Below, in pieces: positions 51,110-58,197 of a stretch of DNA of 64,000 bases. A program made the position numbers and the translations under genes. Positions within the stretch are counted from its first letter, which is position 1, and each line of letters starts with the position of its first letter. The notes under the pieces are model-generated. The model ran no database searches, was not told where the DNA came from, and was given only the letters and a program-made list of their open reading frames with translations. This DNA is from Janthinobacterium sp. J1-1 (GTDB lineage: Bacteria > Pseudomonadota > Gammaproteobacteria > Burkholderiales > Burkholderiaceae_D): the NCBI RefSeq assembly GCF_030944405.1, contig NZ_CP132339.1, positions 5,518,001 through 5,582,000 of the forward strand, read 5' to 3'.

Positions 51110-51847
51110 TTCCAGCGCGATACGCTGGCGGCGAGCCTCGTAGAGACACACACCGGAGGCGACCGACACGTTCAGACTCTCGACCGAGCCGAACATCGGA
51201 ATATTGACCAGAATATCGCAAGTGTCGCGCGTCAAACGGCGCATGCCTTCGCCTTCGGAACCCATCACCAGGGCAGTCGGGCCCGTGAAGTCGGCTTCGT
51301 ACAGGCCTTTTTCGCCGTCGTCCGAGGTGCCGATCAGCCAGATGCCGCGCTCTTTCAGTTCGCGCATGGTGCGCGCCAGATTCGTCACGGTGATGTAGGG
51401 CACGGTCTCGGCGGCGCCGCTGGCGACCTTGGCGGCGGTGGCGTTCAGGCCCACGGCGCGGTCTTTCGGCACGATCACGGCATGCGCGCCGACACCGTCG
51501 GCCACGCGCAGGCAGGCGCCCAGGTTGTGCGGGTCGGTGATGCCGTCGAGGATCAGCAGCAGCGGCGGGCCGTCGACCGCGTCCAGCAGCTCATCAAGGT
51601 TGCGCGCCAGCGACAGTTGCGAGGCAAACGCGATCACGCCCTGGTGGCGGCGGGTGCCGACGATCTTGTCCAGGCGCGCCGAATCGACGGGCATGACGCG
51701 CACGCCGGCGGCCTTGGCGGCGGCGATCATGTCCTTCATGCGGCCGTCGACGCGGCTGGCGTCGACAAAAATTTCTTCCACCGACGACGCTTCATGACGC
51801 AGGCGCGAGGTCACGGCGTGGAAGCCGAAAATCATTTTATTCTTCAT
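51104..51847 (-). CDS. rlmB: 23S rRNA (guanosine-2'-O-)-methyltransferase RlmB
   Basis: 247 residues. The N-terminal substrate-binding domain ([21 protein letters not shown]) is followed by the SPOUT knot: [22 protein letters not shown], the [13 protein letters not shown] segment, [20 protein letters not shown] and [17 protein letters not shown]. It 2'-O-methylates G2251 in 23S rRNA. It lies 15 bases downstream of rnr on the same strand, the usual rnr-rlmB pair. Confidence 0.95.
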   Translation of the reverse strand: MKNKMIFGFHAVTSRLRHEASSVEEIFVDASRVDGRMKDMIAAAKAAGVRVMPVDSARLDKIVGTRRHQGVIAFASQLSLARNLDELLDAVDGPPLLLILDGITDPHNLGACLRVADGVGAHAVIVPKDRAVGLNATAAKVASGAAETVPYITVTNLARTMRELKERGIWLIGTSDDGEKGLYEADFTGPTALVMGSEGEGMRRLTRDTCDILVNIPMFGSVESLNVSVASGVCLYEARRQRIALEA

Positions 51848-51862
51848 GGTGTATCGTTTCTT

Positions 51863-54364
51863 CTATCGCTTCTTCTTGCTTGTTTTCGAACCAGTTCTTG
51901 CTGCGCGTGGCGCCGCCGCGGCAGGTGCCGCGACTGGGGTGTTGCTGGCGGACTTGCCGCGTTTCGGCTTGGCCGCGCCATTGCTGCCATTGGCGCCGCC
52001 GGCCTTGATTTCATGGCGCTGCTCGGTCGCGGGACCGGGCTTGACCATGGATTTCTTGTTACGCTTGCCACCGGCCGGCTTGTCCGACACTTCTTCGCCC
52101 GCCACTTCGCCTTCCGTGACCAGGCGCAGATCGATCTTGCGCGTTTCCAGGTCGACACGGGCGACCTGCACCGTCAGGCGGTCGGTCAGCTGATAGCGCT
52201 TGCCGGTGCGTTCGCCGCGCAGTTCATGGCGCGCATCGTCGTACTGGAAGTAGTCGGTGCCCAGTTCGGTGACGTGCACCAGGCCTTCGACAAACAGGGT
52301 GTCCAGTTGCACGAACACGCCGAAGGTGGTCACGCCGGTGATGGTGCCGGTGAATTCCTCGCCCAGTTTATCCTGCATGAAGTAGCACTTGAGCCAGGCT
52401 TCGACGTCGCGCGACGCTTCGTCGGCGCGGCGTTCGTTGGCCGAGCAATGCACGCCGAGCGCATCCCAGATCGTCAGATCGGTTTTCTTCGGCTTGCCTT
52501 CCGCCTTGTCTTTCGCCTGCTGCTTGCGCGTGGCGTTCGACACGTTGGTGTTGAGCACGGTCTTGTCGGACAATTTCGGCTCGTACTTCTTGCCTTGCAA
52601 GATGGCCTTGATGGCGCGGTGCGTCAGCAGGTCGGGATAGCGGCGGATCGGGCTGGTGAAGTGGGCATACGCTTCGTATGCCAGGCCGAAGTGACCGATA
52701 TTGTCCGGGCTGTAGACGGCTTGCTGCATCGAGCGCAGCAGCATGGTCTGCAGCAGGGCCGCGTCGGGACGCAGCTTGATCTGCTGCATCAGAGTCTGGT
52801 AATCGGTGGCTGTCGGCGTGTCGCCGCCGGTCAGGTTCAGGCCGACTTGCTTGAGGAAGGTGCGCACTTGCGTGAGCTTTTCCTTGGTCGGGCTGGCGTG
52901 GATGCGGTAGGTGCCCGGATGCTTGTGGCGCAGCAGCAAGTCCGCCGCACACACGTTGGCCGCCAGCATGCACTCTTCGATGATCTTGTGCGCCTCGTTG
53001 CGGGTGCGCGGGATGATCTTTTCAATCTTGCCGGCGCTGTTGCAGACGATATAGGTTTCGGTGGTCTCGAAATCGATGGCGCCACGCTCGCTGCGCGCTT
53101 TCAACAAGGCGCGGTAAACCAGTTCCAGGTTTTGCAGGTGCGGCAGGATATCGGCGCGGCGCGCGGCTTCGGGACCCTTGGTGTTGCCCAGTACGGCGGC
53201 CACTTCGTCATACGTCAGGCGCGCGGCGGAATGGATCACGGCCGGGTAGAACTGGTAGGCTTTCAGCTCGCCCTTCTCGCTGACGACGGCGTCGCACACC
53301 AGGGTCAAACGGTCGACCGCCGGGTTCAGCGAGCACAGGCCATTCGACAGTTTTTCCGGCAGCATCGGGATCACGCGGCGCGGGAAATAGACGGAGGTGC
53401 TGCGTTCGAGCGCGTCGGTGTCGAGCGCGTCGTTCGGTTTCACGTAATGGCTGACGTCGGCGATCGCCACGATCAGGCGGAAGCATTTGGTGCGGCCGAT
53501 CTTGACCGGCTCGCAGTACACGGCATCGTCGAAGTCGCGTGCGTCTTCGCCATCGATGGTGACCAGCGGCACGTCGCGCAGGTCGACACGCTCTTTCAGG
53601 TCGGCGGCGCGCACTTCGAACGGCAGCTTTTCAGCTTGTTTGAGGGCAGCGGCGGAAAAGATATGCGGCACATTGAACTTGCGCACGGCGATTTCGATTT
53701 CCATGCCGGGGTCGTCCAGCGCACCGAGCACTTCGACGATCTTGCCGACCGGCTGCTTGAAGCGCATCGGCTGCTCGGTCAGTTCAACGCTGACGATCTG
53801 GCCGGCTTTCGCCTTGCCAACCGAACCGGTCACCAGGATGTCCTGGCCAATGCGCTGGTCTTCCGGCGCCACCACCCAGGTGCCGTTTTCCTGGATCAGA
53901 CGGCCGATCACATGGGTATTGGCGCGGTAGGTGACTTCCACGATCGTGCCTTCCGGGCGGCCGCGGCGGTCGGTGCCGACGATGCGGGCCATGACCTTGT
54001 CGCCATGCAGCACTTTCTGCATTTCCTTTTCAGGCAGGAACAGGTCGGCGCTGGCGTCGTCGGGTATCACGAAACCGAAACCGTCGCGGTGGCTGGTCAC
54101 GCGACCGGCCACCAGCGCGCTCTGGTCGGCCAGGCTGAAGATGCCGCTGGCGTCAGACTTGAGCTGGCCGTCGCGCTCCATCGCCTTCAGGCGACGAACC
54201 AGGACATCCATGGAATCGGCATGCACTTGCAGCGTTTTCCCGAGTGACTGCGGATCGAGAGGCGCGTTGACGCTGCGGAATATGCCGAGAATGTCCTCCC
54301 GGCTGGGGATGGTGTGGGTATTTTGGCTCAAAAGTATTTCTATAGTTGTATTGACAGTGATCAA
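51863..54364 (-). CDS. rnr: Ribonuclease R
   Basis: 833 residues. Cold-shock domains (~80-230), a central RNB catalytic domain with IDGEDARDFDDAVY supplying the metal-binding Asp cluster, an S1 domain (~640-720; GTITGVTTFGVFVQLDTLFVEG) and a basic low-complexity tail (KRNKKSMVK, then SKTSKKKR) match RNase R. It degrades structured RNA 3' to 5'. The start is uncertain: ATG 54364 has no clear ribosome site, and a TTG at 54331 (before SQNTHTIPSREDIL) is the family-like alternative. Confidence 0.95.
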   Translation of the reverse strand: MITVNTTIEILLSQNTHTIPSREDILGIFRSVNAPLDPQSLGKTLQVHADSMDVLVRRLKAMERDGQLKSDASGIFSLADQSALVAGRVTSHRDGFGFVIPDDASADLFLPEKEMQKVLHGDKVMARIVGTDRRGRPEGTIVEVTYRANTHVIGRLIQENGTWVVAPEDQRIGQDILVTGSVGKAKAGQIVSVELTEQPMRFKQPVGKIVEVLGALDDPGMEIEIAVRKFNVPHIFSAAALKQAEKLPFEVRAADLKERVDLRDVPLVTIDGEDARDFDDAVYCEPVKIGRTKCFRLIVAIADVSHYVKPNDALDTDALERSTSVYFPRRVIPMLPEKLSNGLCSLNPAVDRLTLVCDAVVSEKGELKAYQFYPAVIHSAARLTYDEVAAVLGNTKGPEAARRADILPHLQNLELVYRALLKARSERGAIDFETTETYIVCNSAGKIEKIIPRTRNEAHKIIEECMLAANVCAADLLLRHKHPGTYRIHASPTKEKLTQVRTFLKQVGLNLTGGDTPTATDYQTLMQQIKLRPDAALLQTMLLRSMQQAVYSPDNIGHFGLAYEAYAHFTSPIRRYPDLLTHRAIKAILQGKKYEPKLSDKTVLNTNVSNATRKQQAKDKAEGKPKKTDLTIWDALGVHCSANERRADEASRDVEAWLKCYFMQDKLGEEFTGTITGVTTFGVFVQLDTLFVEGLVHVTELGTDYFQYDDARHELRGERTGKRYQLTDRLTVQVARVDLETRKIDLRLVTEGEVAGEEVSDKPAGGKRNKKSMVKPGPATEQRHEIKAGGANGSNGAAKPKRGKSASNTPVAAPAAAAPRAARTGSKTSKKKR

Positions 54365-54700
54365 ACGGAAAACAGGCCGATGACATCACCGTCAATTGAC
54401 ACGGTGATAGGCCGTAGTGTACCGGACGACGCCTTGGTTTGCCTAACAGACAGCGTACTGGAAACAGGCCTGCTCGCTCCTTGATGAAAATTTGTGGAAA
54501 AGCGCACCAGGCATTTGACATCGGCAAATATTGCTCTATAATCCTTGTCTCTTGCAGCGAATCACCTTCAACGGTGAGGCGTTACAGGAAAGCGGTACAG
54601 GGTTGATGTGCAGTATGGAGCGAAAGCTCATCTGGCGCAAAACTCTTCAAGTCGCTATAATAGCAGAATTGGCAGGTATTACTTGTCAAGCAGCATCAGT
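54365..54700 (+). other. Intergenic region upstream of tRNA-Leu copy 1 (promoter and long leader)
   Basis: There is no gene here. It contains the rnr promoter side (left) and the tRNA promoter at 54515-54542. A second TATAAT at 54656-54661 has no good -35 match. The ~150 bases between the first promoter and the tRNA include a GGAGCGAAAGCTC hairpin near 54617-54631 and would be an unusually long 5' leader trimmed during tRNA maturation. Confidence 0.6.
54515..54542 (+). promoter_or_regulatory. Consensus sigma-70 promoter for tRNA-Leu copy 1
   Basis: TTGACA (54515-54520) and TATAAT (54537-54542) are both perfect consensus hexamers with a 16-base spacer. The promoter faces the tRNA-Leu gene. 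Confidence 0.85.
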
Positions 54701-54785
54701 GCCCACGTGGCGGAATTGGTAGACGCGCATGGTTCAGGTCCATGTGCCTTTGGGTGTGGGGGTTCGAGTCCCTCCGTGGGCACCA
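54701..54785 (+). tRNA. tRNA-Leu(CAG), copy 1
   Basis: 85 bases including encoded CCA. The acceptor arms GCCCACG/CGTGGGC pair perfectly, and the anticodon stem CATGG/CCATG encloses TTCAGGT (anticodon CAG). The long variable arm has TGCCTTTGGGTG, and the T stem is of the GGGGG/CCCTC form. It is followed by a strong terminator and separated from copies 2-4 by a metalloprotease gene. Confidence 0.97.
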
Positions 54786-54796
54786 TTACCGGATTC

Positions 54797-54838
54797 GCAA
54801 AAAAGCCGCAAACTTTCACGAGTTTGCGGCTTTTTTTC
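54797..54838 (+). terminator. Terminator after tRNA-Leu copy 1
   Basis: AAAAGCCGCAAACT-ttcacg-AGTTTGCGGCTTTTTTT forms a long perfect stem with a T tract. It is nearly identical to the terminator after tRNA-Leu copy 4 (56637-56677), including flanking ATTCGCAAAA. Confidence 0.92.
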
Positions 54839-54984
54839 ATTTCTTGCCGGCATATCCTGGCTGTCGGACTTTCTGACAATCCACGGCGTCAATCCCCCTG
54901 TCTTCAACGCAAGCCCCTGATTATTAAAGACGAGCACGCTTTTTGCGTGGTGGTGGCATACCCCCCTCACTCCGTGGAGCCACC

Positions 54985-56070
54985 ATGAAAGCCCGTTCAT
55001 TTTTCCTGTGCCTGGCCGCCAGCCTGCCCCTGACCTGCCTGGCCGCCCCCATCTTCAACCTGCAATATGTTCCCGGCACCTCGCTGCAGGCGCAGCAGGG
55101 CTTCCAGGCCGCCGCCGCGCAATGGTCGCGCGTGCTGAAAGACAACGTCACGATCGAACTGACGGTCGGCTTCAATTCGCTGGGCAACAGCATCCTGGGC
55201 CAGACCGGCTCCAGCGAAGCGTTCTACCGCTACGGCGACGTGCGCAACGCCTTGGCGCAGGACGTCACCTCGGCCTACGACAATCAGGCACTGGCGCATC
55301 TGCCCGGCGGCGGCGATTTCGGCGTACTGATCAACAATACGGCCAACAATCCGAACGGTCCCGGCAGCGCCGTGCCGTATATCGACAACAACGGCGACGA
55401 CAATAATCAGTACCTGTACATGAGCAACGCGGAAGCCAAGGCGCTGGGCCTGGCACCACCGGGCCAGTCACTGCCCGGCTGCCTGGGCGACTGCGACGGC
55501 TTTATCCAGTTCAATAGCGACTTCACCTTCGATTTCGATCCCGGCAATGGCATCGCCACCAACGCGATCGACTTTATCGGCGTCGCCATGCACGAGATCG
55601 GCCACGCGCTGGGCTTCCTGAGCGGCGTCGACATCCTCGATTACAACTCGCCGCCGCTGGGCGGGCCATATGACGACATCGAATTTACCTATGTCTCGCC
55701 GCTGGACCTGTTTCGCTACTCCGATGACAGCACGGCGGCCGGCGTGATCGACTGGACGGCCGACAACCGCGACAAGTATTTTTCGCTCGATGGCGGCCTC
55801 ACGCGCGGACCGCTGTTTGCCAACGGCGCCTACCACGGCGACGGCCGCCAGGCCAGCCACTGGCGCGACCAGCTCGGTCTCGGCATCATGGACCCGACCG
55901 TCGCCTATGGCGAACGGCTGGTGCTGAGCGCCAGCGACCTGATCGCCCTGGACGCCATCGGCTGGGACGTCAGCCTGTTCGCCGTGCCCGTGCCGGGCAC
56001 CCTGCCCCTGCTGGGCCTGGGACTGGCGCTGATGGCCTTGCTGCGCCATAAAAACAGGCAGTTTTCATAG
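54985..56070 (+). CDS. Secreted PEP-CTERM metalloprotease-like protein
   Basis: 361 residues from ATG 54985 (GTGGAG upstream). The signal peptide (FFLCLAASLPLTCLAAP) leads into a beta-rich N-terminal domain. The zinc-protease motif is IGVAMHEIGHALGFLSG (HExxHxxGF), in a pattern matching the NF038122-type family. The C-terminus is a PEP-CTERM sorting tail: VPVPGTLPLLGLGLALMALL followed by RHKNR. It is probably exported and processed by exosortase. It lies between duplicated tRNA-Leu blocks. Proteolytic activity is inferred from the motif. Confidence 0.88.
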   Translation: MKARSFFLCLAASLPLTCLAAPIFNLQYVPGTSLQAQQGFQAAAAQWSRVLKDNVTIELTVGFNSLGNSILGQTGSSEAFYRYGDVRNALAQDVTSAYDNQALAHLPGGGDFGVLINNTANNPNGPGSAVPYIDNNGDDNNQYLYMSNAEAKALGLAPPGQSLPGCLGDCDGFIQFNSDFTFDFDPGNGIATNAIDFIGVAMHEIGHALGFLSGVDILDYNSPPLGGPYDDIEFTYVSPLDLFRYSDDSTAAGVIDWTADNRDKYFSLDGGLTRGPLFANGAYHGDGRQASHWRDQLGLGIMDPTVAYGERLVLSASDLIALDAIGWDVSLFAVPVPGTLPLLGLGLALMALLRHKNRQFS

Positions 56071-56127
56071 GGAAGGCGCTTTTTTCACGTGAAAACAGTC
56101 TTTCTTGAAGAAAACAGCAAATGTTGA

Positions 56128-56156
56128 TTGACCGAATGCGCGCCAACCCTTATGAT
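56128..56156 (+). promoter_or_regulatory. Sigma-70 promoter for the tRNA-Leu cluster (copies 2-4)
   Basis: TTGACC (56128-56133), a 17-base spacer and TATGAT (56151-56156) lie ~60 bases upstream of tRNA-Leu copy 2, giving this cluster its own promoter independent of copy 1. Confidence 0.75.
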
Positions 56157-56214
56157 TTTGTCCGTCGCTGCAGAACACGCAGCGATGAGCAAGAAAGCAG
56201 CAAAGCAGCACAAT

Positions 56215-56299
56215 GCCCACGTGGCGGAATTGGTAGACGCGCATGGTTCAGGTCCATGTGCCTTCGGGTGTGGGGGTTCGAGTCCCTCCGTGGGCACCA
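56215..56299 (+). tRNA. tRNA-Leu(CAG), copy 2
   Basis: 85 bases with CCA, identical to copy 1 except the variable-arm loop (CCTTCGGG instead of CCTTTGGG). It keeps the GGGGG/CCCTC T stem. Confidence 0.97.
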
Positions 56300-56371
56300 G
56301 CAACGGGCAGTTTTCGTTGTTATCCGCAGTAAAGCAGCAGAAGTAAGGTAATAGTAGTCGGTAGCACATAT

Positions 56372-56456
56372 GCCCACGTGGCGGAATTGGTAGACGCGCA
56401 TGGTTCAGGTCCATGTGCCTTCGGGTGTAGGGGTTCGAGTCCCTTCGTGGGCACCA
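56372..56456 (+). tRNA. tRNA-Leu(CAG), copy 3
   Basis: 85 bases with CCA. The T stem differs from copies 1-2 by paired changes (AGGGG/CCCTT), a compensatory substitution that keeps the stem. It is separated from copy 2 by a 72-base spacer that is partly repeated after copy 3. Confidence 0.97.
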
Positions 56457-56539
56457 GCAACGAGCGGTTGTCGTTGTTATCCGCAGTAAAGTAGCAAGGC
56501 AAGAGCAGTCAAGTAATAAAGTAATACAGCAGCATCAGT

Positions 56540-56624
56540 GCCCACGTGGCGGAATTGGTAGACGCGCATGGTTCAGGTCCATGTGCCTTCGGGTGTAGGG
56601 GTTCGAGTCCCTTCGTGGGCACCA
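56540..56624 (+). tRNA. tRNA-Leu(CAG), copy 4
   Basis: 85 bases with CCA, identical in body to copy 3. Its upstream context (AGCAGCATCAGT) and downstream context (TTACC..ATTCGCAAAAAAGCC) match those of copy 1 rather than copies 2-3. It ends the cluster before a terminator. Confidence 0.97.
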
Positions 56625-56636
56625 TTACCTAATTCG

Positions 56637-56677
56637 CAAAAAAGCCGCAGACTTTCATGAGTCTGCGGCTTTTTTCA
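56637..56677 (+). terminator. Terminator after tRNA-Leu copy 4
   Basis: AAAAGCCGCAGACT-ttcatg-AGTCTGCGGCTTTTTT, a perfect long stem with a T tract. It is a near copy of the terminator at 54797-54838, and the stem differences are compensatory (AAACT/AGTTT vs AGACT/AGTCT). Confidence 0.92.
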
Positions 56678-56691
56678 TTCTGCCGCCCCTT

Positions 56692-57543
56692 TTATTTCGC
56701 CAGCGCCGTCTTCACGGCATCGGCCAGGCTGGTGGTCGGACGCTGGATCAGGGTGCTCAGCTGCTTGCCATGCTCTTCCAGGCCGCCCTTGGCCGTGCCC
56801 GCGTCGGAATCGGCCAGCAGTTCGGCAAAGCCTTCCGGCACGCCCACGCTCACCAGCGCCGCCTTGAAATCCGCTTGCGGCAAGTCCTTGTACACGATGC
56901 TCTTGCCCGACTGGCGCGCCACTTCGGCCGCATAGTCGCTCAAGCTAAAACTGTCGTCGCCGGCCAGCTCGTAGATGGCTTGCGGCGCGGCGGCCGTCAG
57001 CACGGCGGCGGCCGCTTCAGCGTAATCACGGCGCGCGGCCGACGAGAAGCGGCCGTCCTGCGCCGCGCCCAGCACCACGCCGTGCTCCAGCACCGGGGCC
57101 AGGTGTTCCGTGTGATTTTCCAGATACCAGCCATTGCGCAAAAAGCTGAACGGCAGGCCCGAGGCACGGATCGCCGCTTCGGTGATCACGTGTTCGGCCG
57201 CCAGGCCCAGCGGCGTGGTGTCGGCGCGCAGGACGCTGGTGTAGGCCAGCAATGCCACGCCGGCGCGCCTGGCCGCATCGATCACGTTCTGGTGCTGCTG
57301 GGCGCGCCGCCCCACTTCGCTCGACGAGATCAGCAGGATTTTGCGCGCGCCCTGGAACGCCGCGTCGAGGCTGGCGCCGTCGTTGTAGTCGGCCTGGCGT
57401 ACCTGCACGCCTTGCGCGGCCAGGCCGGCGGCCTTGGCCGGATTGCGCACGGCGGCGATGATGGTGTTGGCGGGAACGGTTTTCAGCAGTGAGGCGATAA
57501 CGTGCTGGCCCAGCTTGCCGGTGGCGCCGGTGATGACGATCAT
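56692..57543 (-). CDS. NmrA-like/QOR2-type NAD(P)H-dependent oxidoreductase
   Basis: 283 residues from ATG 57543 (AAAGGAC upstream). The Rossmann motif MIVITGATGKLGQHVIASL and the NmrA-like/SDR pattern (ILLISSSEVGRRAQQHQNVIDAA; FSFLRNGWYLENH) match the quinone oxidoreductase 2 (QorB/YtfG) group. It reduces quinones or related compounds with NAD(P)H. The divergent HxlR-type regulator and shared palindromes indicate redox-responsive control, as for the YtfG/YtfH pair of E. coli. Confidence 0.88.
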   Translation of the reverse strand: MIVITGATGKLGQHVIASLLKTVPANTIIAAVRNPAKAAGLAAQGVQVRQADYNDGASLDAAFQGARKILLISSSEVGRRAQQHQNVIDAARRAGVALLAYTSVLRADTTPLGLAAEHVITEAAIRASGLPFSFLRNGWYLENHTEHLAPVLEHGVVLGAAQDGRFSSAARRDYAEAAAAVLTAAAPQAIYELAGDDSFSLSDYAAEVARQSGKSIVYKDLPQADFKAALVSVGVPEGFAELLADSDAGTAKGGLEEHGKQLSTLIQRPTTSLADAVKTALAK

Positions 57544-57590
57544 GATGAGTCCTTTGTTGTTGGGTGAGAACAATCTATAATAGCGCCACC

Positions 57591-57622
57591 ACTTACGAAA
57601 TGTAAGTACGTACCTTTTGGTA
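57591..57622. promoter_or_regulatory. Paired palindromes between oxidoreductase and HxlR genes
   Basis: ACTTAC-gaaat-GTAAGT (57591-57607) and TACC-tttt-GGTA (57611-57622) lie side by side in the shared divergent promoter. They are likely HxlR-dimer sites regulating both genes. Confidence 0.7.
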
Positions 57623-57655
57623 AGTATGAACATTTATTCTTTCAAGGTCACTACC

Positions 57656-58084
57656 ATGTCCACAGACACTCCCGGCGCCAGCATGCGCGCCGCGCTCGCC
57701 AAACAGAACCAGGGCGCCCACCTGATGGCGGCCGCCTGCCCTTCGCGGGCCGTGCTCAGCCACCTGACCAGCCGCTGGGCGGTGCTGGTGCTGGTGCTGC
57801 TGCTGAGCGGCACCAGGCGCTTCAGCGAACTGCGCCGCGAAGTGGGCGGCGTCAGCGAAAAAATGCTGGCGCAAACCCTCGACGCCCTGTGCAGCGACGG
57901 CTTCGTGCTGCGCCAGGCCTATCTGGTGATACCGCCCAAGGTGGAATACAGCCTGACGCCGCTGGGACGCGAGGCGGCCGAACGGCTGGCCGTGCTGGTC
58001 GACTGGATCGAAGACAACTACCCGCGCATCGAACAGGCGCGCGCCGATCTGGCGCAGGCCGCGCCGGCGGACCTGGCCGCCTGA
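57656..58084 (+). CDS. HxlR-family transcriptional regulator
   Basis: 142 residues from ATG 57656. The HxlR winged helix begins at ACPSRAVLSHLTSRWAVLVL, with RRFSELRREVGGVSEKMLAQTLDAL and the wing VEYSLTPLGREAAERL. The cysteine in CPSR is the residue that senses quinones or oxidants in QorR/HypR-type members. It is divergent from the QOR2-like gene and most likely represses it. Confidence 0.9.
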   Translation: MSTDTPGASMRAALAKQNQGAHLMAAACPSRAVLSHLTSRWAVLVLVLLLSGTRRFSELRREVGGVSEKMLAQTLDALCSDGFVLRQAYLVIPPKVEYSLTPLGREAAERLAVLVDWIEDNYPRIEQARADLAQAAPADLAA

Positions 58085-58197
58085 CCTGCCGGATACCACT
58101 GCCGGATACTATTGCTTTTTGTTACCAGTCGAACATTTACAGTGAAGGGCCTTGATGTAATACTAGGCCCACGAACAGGCGTCATGATTGCGACACC

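Noticed and set aside
51080..54247. 1055-codon plus-strand open frame
   Set aside because: It is antisense to rnr and rlmB, both of which have complete conserved motifs on the minus strand.
50143..54500. Possible prophage or integrative element near the tRNA cluster
   Set aside because: No integrase, phage or conjugation genes are seen; the duplicated tRNA flanks are explained by local duplication.
54531..55000. Several short frames across tRNA-Leu copy 1 and its terminator (and similar at 56085-56502)
   Set aside because: They translate tRNA and terminator sequence; the same frames recur simply because the tRNA genes recur.
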